In this document: in pieces, positions 45,920 to 55,375 of the stretch
Position numbering within the stretch: the stretch's first letter is position 1
Layout of the letters: each line of letters begins with the position of its first letter
Assembly (NCBI RefSeq): GCF_041435015.1
Contig: NZ_CP107989.1
Location: 2,914,001-2,978,000 of the forward strand
DNA: 64,000 nucleotides
DNA from: Streptomyces canus
GTDB lineage: Bacteria > Actinomycetota > Actinomycetes > Streptomycetales > Streptomycetaceae
Direction: 5' to 3'
The notes under the pieces: generated by a model
What the model saw: only the letters and a program-made list of their open reading frames with translations
The model's database searches: none
Told to the model about the DNA's origin: nothing
Translations under genes and position numbers: made by a program

Positions 45920-46783
45920 TCACGCGGTGCCGTGGCGTCCGTCGGCCGCGTTGCGACCGTCCCGGTCCAGCGTCCGCATGACCTCGGACACACGGGTATA
46001 GACACCGGGCTGGCCCGGTCGCCCACAGCCGCTGCCCCAGGAGACCAGCCCGACCAGCTTGCCCTGGGCGACCAGCGGTCCCCCGCTGTCCCCCTGGCAG
46101 GCGTCACGACCACCGCGCTCCTCCCCGGCGCACAGCATGCTGTCGGCCAGGTAGGTGCCGTCGCCGCCACCCGGATAGGCCTCCCCACAGCGCGCGTCGG
46201 ACATCAGGTGCACGCGTGCCGCGCGCAGACGGCGGGCGTAGTCACCCCCGCCCGTGACGTCGCCCCAGCCGTAGACCGTGGCAGGAGTTCCCGGCTCGTA
46301 CGCCGGATCGCCGGCGGCCGACATGGCGATGACCGCGTCCTGCGGCAGCGGCTCGGCGAGTGTGAGAACAGCGAAGTCCCCCGCGTTGGTCTGTGGGTCG
46401 TAGCCCGGATTCACCCTCACCTCACGTACTGCGATCTCCACCCCCTGGTCCGAGAGCAGATCCGTACGGCCGGCGATGACACGGAAGTCACTCACCTGCT
46501 CCGGCGGCGCCCCCAGGACGTCCTCGCCCATACAGTGGGCCGCCGTGAGCACCGTGGTACGGCCGACGGCGACACCGCCGCAGAACTGGCCGGCGCGCGT
46601 ACCTCCGAACCGGTCACGGCTGGACAGGGCGACCGTCCAGGGCGCCTCGGACACATCGACCGGGAATCCCCCGACGACGATGCTGTCGGCGGCCACGGGG
46701 GCGGCCGACGCCAGCGGTATGGCCGTCGCCACGGCCGCCAGAATCAGCGGCCGGGCCAACGCCCGGGCAATGGGATGACGCAT
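45920..46783 (-). CDS. Secreted trypsin-like serine protease (S1 family)
   Basis: A 287-residue secreted protease. The signal peptide has RRs lacking but a basic start (MRHPIARALARP) and hydrophobic core ending near PVAADS; mature sequence begins close to IVVGGFPVDVSEAPW. The catalytic triad is His in LTAAHCMG, Asp in NAGDFAVLTL and Ser in CQGDSGGPLV. Paired cysteines fit the usual disulfides (CGG...AAHC; ARCGEAY; LCAGEE; SGCGRPG). The IVVGG start suggests activation by cleavage of a short pro-segment. It is on the same strand as hrdB but separated from it by a terminator. Confidence 0.92.
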   Translation of the reverse strand: MRHPIARALARPLILAAVATAIPLASAAPVAADSIVVGGFPVDVSEAPWTVALSSRDRFGGTRAGQFCGGVAVGRTTVLTAAHCMGEDVLGAPPEQVSDFRVIAGRTDLLSDQGVEIAVREVRVNPGYDPQTNAGDFAVLTLAEPLPQDAVIAMSAAGDPAYEPGTPATVYGWGDVTGGGDYARRLRAARVHLMSDARCGEAYPGGGDGTYLADSMLCAGEERGGRDACQGDSGGPLVAQGKLVGLVSWGSGCGRPGQPGVYTRVSEVMRTLDRDGRNAADGRHGTA

Positions 46784-46853
46784 GCATGCTCCTCACTCCG
46801 GGTTGGTGATCGGAAACCCAGAGTCATGCAGGGAGCCTGCACGCGCAGCACGA

Positions 46854-46883
46854 AGGCCCGGCCCCTGACAAGGGACCGGGCCT
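46854..46883 (-). terminator. Terminator of hrdB
   Basis: AGGCCCGGCCCCT with AGGGACCGGGCCT forms a 13-bp stem with one mismatch and a 4-base loop, 21 bases after the hrdB stop on the minus strand. Confidence 0.75.
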
Positions 46884-46904
46884 ACGGTGTCGTACGACTG
46901 CGAC

Positions 46905-48440
<1,536 letters not shown>

Positions 48441-48865
48441 GAACAACCTCTCGGAACGTTGGAAAACGGCTTCCGGCCCCGTCCACGGCGGACAGGAGCC
48501 GACCACCGGCCTTGGAGTGGCCGACGGCGCGGGCGGGAGGCCGGGAAGATGCACAGCGCCTGAAACGGCGTCCGTATTCCCTCCGCGGCTGTCACCTCTT
48601 AGGTCATCGCACTGTTCCCGCGAGCGTTACGCCCAATCCGCGTGGCCCGAGTCACACCCCGTAAGCAACCAAAAACGGTCAGACGTGGACAGACAAGGTC
48701 ACCGGACCGTCGCGACCAGCAGTTCCCGGGGTGCCGTCACCGCGCCGCGCCGGTCGGACCCCGCAGGATCCCAGGGGGACCTGCGGGGTCCGACGGAGGC
48801 GGTTCGGCGGCCGAACGACGCGAATGGAGGAGGACATCCTCCGCCGCACTGCCCGCGGTGTGCGG
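48441..48865. other. hrdB promoter region and downstream end of the FadR-type gene
   Basis: About 425 bases with no supported gene. The part nearest hrdB (to about 48680) must hold its promoters; a minus-strand GGGAAT near 48575 recalls a SigR -35 element but lacks a well-placed -10. The hairpin at 48755-48792 ends the upstream gene. Confidence 0.45.
48755..48792 (-). terminator. Terminator of the FadR-type regulator gene
   Basis: CGGACCCCGCAGG and CCTGCGGGGTCCG form a perfect 13-bp stem with a 12-base loop, about 75 bases after the regulator's stop. Confidence 0.7.
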
Positions 48866-49753
48866 TCAGTGCTCGCGCGGCGCGGGCACCACGCGCTCCA
48901 CCTCGGGATGGACTGCGAGCAGTTGGCGCATGGCCGCTTCGGCAGCCGCACCGTCGCCCGCGGCGAGGGCGTCGGCGATCCGGCCGTGGTGGGCGAGCGA
49001 CGACTCGTTCGGTCGGTCACAGCCGGTGACCGGGCCGCCGGAGACCTGAAGGGCAGCGGAGACGATCCCGGAAAGATGCTCCAGCATACGGTTGCCCGCG
49101 AGCTGGATGAGCAGGGAATGGAACTCGGCGTCGGCACGGGAGAAGGTGAGCGCGTCACCCTGGCTCATGGCGTGCCCCATGATCTCGACCATGTCGCCGA
49201 GGCGCTGCTGGACATCCGCACGGCCGTGCCCCGCGGCCAGGCGCGCGGCGAGCGGCTCGATCGTCCAGCGCAGTTCGCTCAGCTCACGGCGCTGGTCGTC
49301 GCGCTGCGGCCCGAAGGCCCGCCACTCGATGATGTCCGGGTCCAGGAGGTTCCAGTCACTGACGGGACGCACGCGCGTGCCGACGTTCGGGCGGGCGCTG
49401 ACCAGGCCCTTGGCCTCCAGGACGCGGAGCGACTCACGGACGACGGTACGGGAGACCTCGAAACGCTGGCCGATCTCCTCGGGGACCAGCGGCCGGTCGG
49501 CCCCCAGGTCACCGGAGACGATCATCTGGCCCAGCTGCTGGACAAGTTGGCCGTGCAGTCCGCGCCCGCGGCTGCCTGCGGCCCGTCGGCCCACGCGGCC
49601 CAGTTCCGGGTCCGAGCCGTCCCAGATGGAGGCTCCGACACGGCCTGCGGCCGGGGCCTCGGCGTAGGGGTAGCGGTCGAGTTCGCCCGGGCCGGCCAGA
49701 CCGGAATCGGCGGAGCGGGCGGCGGTCATCATGGTGTGCGCAAGGGTACTCAC
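48866..49753 (-). CDS. GntR-family regulator (FadR subfamily)
   Basis: A 295-residue regulator with a long, probably flexible N-terminus (about 1-60). The winged helix (about 62-125) has GLHGQLVQQLGQMIVSGDLGAD then EIGQRFEVSRTVVRESLRVLEAKGLV. The FCD effector domain (about 150-285) has DAEFHSLLIQLAGN and SSLAHHGRIADAL, whose histidines commonly bind a metal and an organic acid. The GTG start (MSTLAHTMMTAARS) follows AAAGGA closely; internal ATGs at residues 8-9 are alternatives. Targets are unknown; sugar-acid genes are common for this group. Confidence 0.85.
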   Translation of the reverse strand: MSTLAHTMMTAARSADSGLAGPGELDRYPYAEAPAAGRVGASIWDGSDPELGRVGRRAAGSRGRGLHGQLVQQLGQMIVSGDLGADRPLVPEEIGQRFEVSRTVVRESLRVLEAKGLVSARPNVGTRVRPVSDWNLLDPDIIEWRAFGPQRDDQRRELSELRWTIEPLAARLAAGHGRADVQQRLGDMVEIMGHAMSQGDALTFSRADAEFHSLLIQLAGNRMLEHLSGIVSAALQVSGGPVTGCDRPNESSLAHHGRIADALAAGDGAAAEAAMRQLLAVHPEVERVVPAPREH

Positions 49754-49915
49754 GGATCCTTTGTCGGCGTCGCCTCCAACTCCCTTGAGGTCTTTGGTGA
49801 AAAGCACACGAAAGGGTGATCGCTCACGCCGTCGCAATTGACGCCTTATCGGAAAGAAATGCGCTTCCATCGGGAAATTGTGCGCAGCTCGGGACCGGAA
49901 GCGCACGGAAGGTCA

Positions 49916-51928
49916 TCATCGGACCCTGCTCCGCAGGGCCGTGAGCAGATATGCGCACAGCAGGGCGGTCAGCGACAACGTCAGTGCGCCGCCCACGGGT
50001 TGGGCGACCACACGCACCACTCCGGCCACGTAGCGCTCTCCGCCGAAGGGCCACTGCAACAGGAGAACCTCGCGCATCCGAGCGGGAAGTCCCGCCGCCG
50101 CCCGCACGGACCCCCCGTCCAGCGCTTTCCGCACGAGAGGTACGACGAGAATGGGCACGGAAACCACCGCGGCGAGCCCGGCCGTGGTGGACCGGAAGAT
50201 GCCGGCGGCCAGAACACCTGCCCAGGCGCACCCGACCATGAGTCCGATCCAACTCACGCTGAGCGACAACCAGTCGGCCGGAACCTCCGTGAGCTCCCGT
50301 CCGTAGACGAGATAGAGCACTTGGGCGTCGCAGCCCACCGCGAGAAAGGCAAGCGCCAGCGCGGTGACGGCGGCGACGACGAGTTTCGCGGTGAGCAGCC
50401 CCAGTCGGCGGGGGACGGTGCCGCGGTCCGCGGCCAGGGCAGGATGGCGGAACTCGTCACCGAACGCGAGCGCGCCGAGCAGCCCGGCCCCGAGCGCCGC
50501 CGGGGGCAGCGGCAGCTCCCTCGGCCATGCGGCGAGCAGACGCGCCTGTGGAGTGTGACCGAGCCGCGCCAGGAATACGGCGGTGAGGGCGGACGTGACG
50601 AGTACGGCGACGCCTGTGAGGAACCCGGTGCCGATCCCAGCCGCGCGGCGCAGTTCGTAACGCAGGGGGCGCAGGGGACTGGGGGCGGACCTGACGGAGA
50701 TCGGGGGCGGGAGGGGGGGCAGGGGGGCGGGGGCCCTGGAGGCTGTGGTGGAGCTCAGAGCGCCGTGACCACTTACCTCAGCCGCGCCGCTGTGGGTGTC
50801 CCGACTGCTGTGGGGCACCTGTTCGCCATGCGCTTTCGGAGCTGCGGGCACTACCCGGGCACCGCGCATGCGTGAGCCGCTCTGCGATGCGAAGTCGTCG
50901 TGCGCAGCCGGACCGCTTTGCATGTCCGGCACCGCAACCCCTACAGCCCCGTCACCGAGGAGCTCGCCGGTCCCCGGCCCCGTGGCCCCCGCCCGCGGGC
51001 CCTGGGCGGCTTCTGCCGCCTCGCCGGGAAGGGGACCCGCACCAGGGCCCATGTCCCCGATCTCGTCGGCGAGTTGGTGGACGAGAACACCGTGACGGAA
51101 AGCCGTCTCGCCGACGTCGGCACATGTACTGCCGTACACGGACAGACGGTTGCCGCCTTCCCGGACGACTTCGACGGAGCGGTGCGCCGTGCGGGCCTCC
51201 TTGGCGAGCAGCGCGGCGAGGCGGGCGGCGTGGGGGGTACGGACGGCGACACGGGGGCGGAGTCTGGTGCGGGCGAACTCCGCGGCCTCCTGGTCCGCGA
51301 CGAGTCGGCCTTGTTCGAGGGTGATGACGTGATCTGCGGCGCGCGCGGCCTCTTTGGGCTCGGACGTGGTGAACAGGACCGAGCCTCCCTGGGCGGCGTG
51401 CGCTCGCAGCATGCCGTGCAGCCAGTGACGCTCGCGCGTGGAGAGCCCGTCGGCGGGGTCGTCCAGGACGAGTGTGTGGGGGTCCGGCAACAGGGCGCAG
51501 GCCAGGCCCAGGCGGCGGTCCATGCCGCGCGACAGGGTGCCGAGCCGCTCGTCGCGCAGGCTGACGAGGCCCACCGCTTCGAGCACGTCGTCGGCGCGCC
51601 GGACCGGGACGCCGGCCGCGGCGCACAGCATGCGCAGATGGCCGCGGACCGTGCGCGCGGGATGGCCCGGCACGTCGCCCATGAGTACGCCGACCTCGCG
51701 CGAGGGATGCGCGATGCGATGCAGCGGGCGGCCCCGGAAGTAGGTGAGGCCACGGCCCTGTTGGAGTTCGAGCATCAGTCTGAGCACCGTCGTCTTGCCC
51801 GCGGCCGTCGCTCCGAGAAGCGCGGTGACGCCGCCCGCACGGGCCTCGAAGGACACATCGTCGACCGCGGGCGGGAGGTCCTTGCGGGAGTTGCTGGTCA
51901 GTCCGAAGGCCTGGATCACCCGTAGCAA
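49916..51928 (-). CDS. ABC transporter ATPase fused to permease, with degenerate ATPase motifs
   Basis: A 670-residue single-chain half-transporter or exporter. The ATPase is N-terminal: Walker A GATAAGKTT (39-47) is intact, but the signature reads LSRGMDRR, the Walker B catalytic Glu is Asp (LVLDDP, D157) and the H-loop position reads FTTSEP without His. A disordered, Pro/Ala/Gly-rich linker (about 300-430) leads to about six membrane helices (440-668). The ATG is the only good start, and the gene stands alone. The motif changes suggest slow or regulatory ATP use rather than a normal exporter. Substrate unknown. Confidence 0.85.
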   Translation of the reverse strand: MLRVIQAFGLTSNSRKDLPPAVDDVSFEARAGGVTALLGATAAGKTTVLRLMLELQQGRGLTYFRGRPLHRIAHPSREVGVLMGDVPGHPARTVRGHLRMLCAAAGVPVRRADDVLEAVGLVSLRDERLGTLSRGMDRRLGLACALLPDPHTLVLDDPADGLSTRERHWLHGMLRAHAAQGGSVLFTTSEPKEAARAADHVITLEQGRLVADQEAAEFARTRLRPRVAVRTPHAARLAALLAKEARTAHRSVEVVREGGNRLSVYGSTCADVGETAFRHGVLVHQLADEIGDMGPGAGPLPGEAAEAAQGPRAGATGPGTGELLGDGAVGVAVPDMQSGPAAHDDFASQSGSRMRGARVVPAAPKAHGEQVPHSSRDTHSGAAEVSGHGALSSTTASRAPAPLPPLPPPISVRSAPSPLRPLRYELRRAAGIGTGFLTGVAVLVTSALTAVFLARLGHTPQARLLAAWPRELPLPPAALGAGLLGALAFGDEFRHPALAADRGTVPRRLGLLTAKLVVAAVTALALAFLAVGCDAQVLYLVYGRELTEVPADWLSLSVSWIGLMVGCAWAGVLAAGIFRSTTAGLAAVVSVPILVVPLVRKALDGGSVRAAAGLPARMREVLLLQWPFGGERYVAGVVRVVAQPVGGALTLSLTALLCAYLLTALRSRVR

Positions 51929-51959
51929 GATAGCGCGTTATGTCCGGTTTTCGATGCTG

Positions 51960-52718
51960 TCACACTTCGGGGCGCAGCATCGGCGGGTTGAGAAGTGTGG
52001 CACCGCCGGCCCGGAAGAGCTGGGCAGGGCGGCCGCCCTGTCGCGTGGTGGTGCCGCCGGTGGGGACCAGGAAGCCCGGGGTGCCCGTCACCTTGCGGTG
52101 GAAGTTGCGCGGGTCCAGAGCCACGCCCCACACCGCCTCGTAGACGCGCCGCAGCTCGCCCACGGTGAATTCGGGCGGGCAGAACGCGGTGGCCAGCGAC
52201 GAGTACTCGATCTTCGAGCGGGCGCGCTCCACTCCGTCCGACAGGATCTGCGCATGGTCGAAGGCGAGCGGCGCGACCGGTTCCCCGTCTCGTCCGTAAC
52301 CGCCCTGCTGCAACAGCTCCTCGACGGGCGCCCACCGCGCGTTGCTGGCGTCACCGCCTGCCCGTGGGGCGGGCAGGTCGGGGGCGAGGGCGAGGTGTGC
52401 GACGCTCACCACGCGCATTCGGGGATCGCGCTTGGGGTCGCCGTAGGTCGCGAGCTGTTCCAGGTGTGCTCCGTTGTCCTGGACGGGGACGGCCGGGTCA
52501 TGGGCGCGCAGCCCGGTCTCCTCGGCCAGCTCACGGGCCGCGGCCTGCGCCAGGTCCTCGTCGGCCCGTACGAAACCGCCGGGAAGTGCCCAGCGCCCCT
52601 GGAACGGCGGCTCACCCCTGCGCACCGCGAGCGCACACAGGGCGTGTCGGCGCACGGTCAGTACGACCAGGTCCACGGTGACGGCGAAGGGCGGAAAGGC
52701 TGACGGGTCGTAGGGCAT
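51960..52718 (-). CDS. NUDIX protein with NrtR-like C-terminal winged helix
   Basis: A 252-residue protein. The NUDIX domain (about 5-140) has an intact box: GGFVRADEDLAQAAARELAEETG fits Gx5Ex7REUxEExG. The C-terminal part (about 150-250) includes LRRVYEAVWGVALDPRNFHRKV, the winged-helix pattern of NrtR regulators that sense ADP-ribose. It could be a hydrolase, a regulator, or both. The ATG at 52718 is preferred over a GTG at 52853, whose extra 45 codons have poor GC at third positions, although that GTG overlaps the upstream stop (GTGA). An imperfect inverted repeat lies just upstream. Confidence 0.8.
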   Translation of the reverse strand: MPYDPSAFPPFAVTVDLVVLTVRRHALCALAVRRGEPPFQGRWALPGGFVRADEDLAQAAARELAEETGLRAHDPAVPVQDNGAHLEQLATYGDPKRDPRMRVVSVAHLALAPDLPAPRAGGDASNARWAPVEELLQQGGYGRDGEPVAPLAFDHAQILSDGVERARSKIEYSSLATAFCPPEFTVGELRRVYEAVWGVALDPRNFHRKVTGTPGFLVPTGGTTTRQGGRPAQLFRAGGATLLNPPMLRPEV

Positions 52719-52727
52719 GCGGCGATC

Positions 52728-52750
52728 ATAGTCGTCTGCCTGACGATAAA
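52728..52750 (-). promoter_or_regulatory. Candidate operator of the NUDIX/NrtR-like gene
   Basis: GTCGTC (52731-52736) and GACGAT (52742-52747) are inverted arms around TGCCT, flanked by ATA and AAA. Position and spacing, directly before the chosen ATG, would suit autoregulation. The arms match at five of six positions only. Confidence 0.3.
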
Positions 52751-52849
52751 CACTCCTTTCGTCGGCCGCATCAGTAGCTGATCCACTCCGGCTCCGAGCA
52801 GGTCCGGTGCCCTGCTCCCGGCCCTTTCCGGAGGGAGTGTCGTCCGAGG

Positions 52850-53535
52850 TCACGACCTCAGTTGCAGCCCCCCGGCGGCCTCTTCGACCATGGCGAGCCC
52901 GAGTCGGCTGACCCGTACCGAGAACGGGGCTCCCGCGACCCTCAGTCCGGTCAGACCGATCTCACCGAGAGGCGCACTGCGCATGGGGCGCAGTGTGACC
53001 GTCCCCGCCGGGGCGTCGGGACGGATTCCCGCGAGGGCGCTCAGCAGCAGGACTCCCGCGGCCGCTGACGTGGCCGCCGGACGGCAGGCCGCCGGGTGGG
53101 GAAGGGGAGCGTTCCCGTCGGTGCGCTGCTCACCGCGTACATCTCGGGAAGCCGGTGGCCGAAGGTCTCAGCCGCCGCCAGCAAACCTCGCAGGCGCGAG
53201 CCGGCCTCCCTTTCGTACCCGGCGGCGGCCAGGCCTGCGACGGCGATCGCCGTCTTGTGGACGCGTACCGCACCGGTGCGATGGCCGAACGGGTTGTATC
53301 CCGCCTCTTTCACACCCAGTCCGCGCAGCCCCCAGCCCGAGTCCATGACCGGGCTTCCGAGCAACCGGGCTAGCTGCTCGGTCTGTGCCCTGTCGAGCAG
53401 GCCGGGTGCCTGTTCACCCCCGCCCAGCAGGCCGGTGTCCAGGAGACGGACGGCTGCGGCACCGAGCTCCGGAACCGCCACCCTGCGACGCAAGCGAGAC
53501 CACCCGCGTGCGACACACTTCCAGTGGTCGCTCAT
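52850..53535 (-). pseudogene. Truncated, frameshifted glycogen debranching enzyme (C-terminal part)
   Basis: The minus strand reads MSDHWKCVARGWSRLRRRV, then a clear glycogen-debranching C-terminus: LLDTGLLGGGEQAPGLLDRAQTEQ, SGWGLRGLGVKEAGYNPFGHR, GAVRVHKTAIAVAGLAAAGY, FGHRLPEMYAV. After about 53100 the frame goes to a stop, but the other frame continues the homology (ACRPAATSAAAGVLLLSALAG, APAGTVTLRPMRSAPLGEIG) to a TGA at 52850. The frameshift lies in the G/C-run GTGGGGAAGGGG (about 53095-53107). The first roughly 400-500 residues of the enzyme are absent. The ATG overlaps the DUF4192 stop (ATGA), so some N-terminal sequence may still be translated. Confidence 0.8.
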
Positions 53536-55235
53536 CCCTCCTCCTCGGTGGCACCCCCGGGCCGTGTGCCCTCGGGTCGGCGTACGTCGCCCTTGCCCGT
53601 GGTGCGGCGGACGGCACCGGGACGCGTACTGCGGGCCGGTCGAGAGCACGGGCGGGATTCCTCCACGAAGGGCTGTCGCCCGTCCGCTTCCGCGGCATAC
53701 GGACGGGCCTCGGGGCGAGTGCCGGGACGCACACGCTTACGTCGGCGGGAGGCGGTGGCGGGCGGTGGCGCCGGCAGAGAGCGGTCGGAACCGGACGGAC
53801 ACGGCGGCAGCGCATCTTCGGCGCGGGACGGGGATGCGGACGGCATGTCGTCGCGCTTGCCGGGCACAGGCTTGCCGGCCATGCCCCCGTCGGAACCGGG
53901 CTGGGTTGCCACCTGACCAGGAACGGGCGTGTTCGGCCGCATCAGGCCGTCGGTCGTCTCCACATCGTCCACTTCTGTGGGCGGAACGATCTCCGCCCGC
54001 GCGCGTGCCTCGCGCCCCTCGCGTTCCGCGCGCAGGCAGCGGCGAATGGATTCCGGGTCCAGTCCCTCGTTGCAGGCTTGGTGCAGGAGCCGGGCGAAGA
54101 GGTAGCCGGGATCCGCACCCAGGGCCATGGCCAGTGCTTCCCTGGCCTCGATCTCGTCGCCCGCGGCCCACGCGACCCATCCGGCGAGGGTGAGCGGCGC
54201 CGCCGCATGCTCGCCGTAGGGTCCGACGCAGCGGCGGGCCAATGCGCGCCACAGGCGCAGTGCCGGTCCGGCCTCCTCGGCCTCCATCCACTCGGCCGCG
54301 CGGTCCCGGGTCGTGCGGTCCTGCAGGCCGAGGATGAGTTCCGCCGCTTCTTCGTGCCCCAGCAGTTCGTCGTCTCGCAGGTCGGCCTGGAGCGCGCCCG
54401 ACACGGGCGCTGCCTCGGCGAAGCGTGCCATCGTCCGCCTGGCCAGGCGCACCGTCTCCTCGGCCACCTCCGCCCGGCCCGTCTGGTCGAGCATCCTCGG
54501 GACCAGGGCCATACCTGCGGTGTCCAGGGCGACTTCCTGTTCCAGCGCGGCCGCGGTCTCCCAGGGCTGCAGCCTGGCCCGCAACTCGCGCAGTGTGCCG
54601 CGCACCTGTAGTCCGGCGTACGTGGCCGCCGCGGCGAGCACCGAGGTGCCGGGCAGACCCATCGGAAGTCCCTCAACGGGGCAGCATTCCTCGCTCGGGC
54701 AACAGTACGACCAGTAGCGGCCGTCAGAGATGCACAACGCCTCGATCACAGGAACGTCGAGCCGGCCGCACTCCATGCGCAGCAGCGCGGCGAGCGGGGC
54801 GAGCCGCTCCGTGATCTGCCTGCCGGTCTCACCGGCCGCGGGTTCCTGGCAGAGGTAGGCGACCATCTGCTCGGGGCGGGCGCCCCGGCGTTCGCTGCCG
54901 GTGATCAGTCCATGGGCCAACTGCCGGGCCACAGCGGCCCAGTCGTCCTTGCTGGCGGGAATGCCGAGGCGGGCTCGCCCGCCGAACCGGCCGCGGCCGC
55001 CCCGGTCGTGCAGGGCGACCAGAACGATGCTGTCCTCGGGCCGGTACCCGAGCAGGTAGGGCAGCGCGTCGGCCAGTTCGCCCGGGGTCCTCAGGGTGAC
55101 CTGGTGTTCGGCGCCATGGGCGTCGAATCCGACGCGGTCGTTGATCCCCGAGCCGTCGTTGTTGCGTCCGTCGCCGTCCCGTCCGCCGTTGTTGCCGTTT
55201 GCGGCGGGTCCGGTCGTTTCGCTGTGATTCGTCAT
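53532..55235 (-). CDS. DUF4192 family protein
   Basis: A 567-residue actinobacterial protein of unknown function. After a Asn/Gly/Asp-rich start, the DUF4192 domain begins at VTLRTPGELADALPYLLGYRPEDSIVLVAL (about 45-75) and extends to about residue 410, including CISDGRYWSYCCPSEECCPVEGLPMG with five closely spaced cysteines that may bind metal. The last 150 residues are low-complexity, Pro/Arg/Ser-rich and probably disordered. The ATG is divergent from the RecQ-PRTase gene. Its stop overlaps the start of the debranching remnant, suggesting an old operon. Confidence 0.85.
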   Translation of the reverse strand: MTNHSETTGPAANGNNGGRDGDGRNNDGSGINDRVGFDAHGAEHQVTLRTPGELADALPYLLGYRPEDSIVLVALHDRGGRGRFGGRARLGIPASKDDWAAVARQLAHGLITGSERRGARPEQMVAYLCQEPAAGETGRQITERLAPLAALLRMECGRLDVPVIEALCISDGRYWSYCCPSEECCPVEGLPMGLPGTSVLAAAATYAGLQVRGTLRELRARLQPWETAAALEQEVALDTAGMALVPRMLDQTGRAEVAEETVRLARRTMARFAEAAPVSGALQADLRDDELLGHEEAAELILGLQDRTTRDRAAEWMEAEEAGPALRLWRALARRCVGPYGEHAAAPLTLAGWVAWAAGDEIEAREALAMALGADPGYLFARLLHQACNEGLDPESIRRCLRAEREGREARARAEIVPPTEVDDVETTDGLMRPNTPVPGQVATQPGSDGGMAGKPVPGKRDDMPSASPSRAEDALPPCPSGSDRSLPAPPPATASRRRKRVRPGTRPEARPYAAEADGRQPFVEESRPCSRPARSTRPGAVRRTTGKGDVRRPEGTRPGGATEEEG

Positions 55236-55375
55236 GCGCAGACGATCTCGCGGATCGCGACGTTCCGTTTGACCCTGTGGATAAGTCCGATCAGGGCCAC
55301 GACAAGACCATCCCAGCGTCCACAGCCCGGCCGCCGCGAGGCCCCGCTGTCGGAGGCGTCCTGTTGTATGGAGGC

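Noticed and set aside
48560..48600. SigR-type promoter (GGGAAT ... GTT) upstream of hrdB
   Set aside because: GGGAAT is present on the minus strand, but no GTT lies at the usual 18-base spacing, so I did not list it as a promoter.
52719..52853. Longer NUDIX protein starting at GTG 52853
   Set aside because: The GTGA overlap with the remnant upstream is attractive, but the extra codons have low third-position GC and no family similarity.
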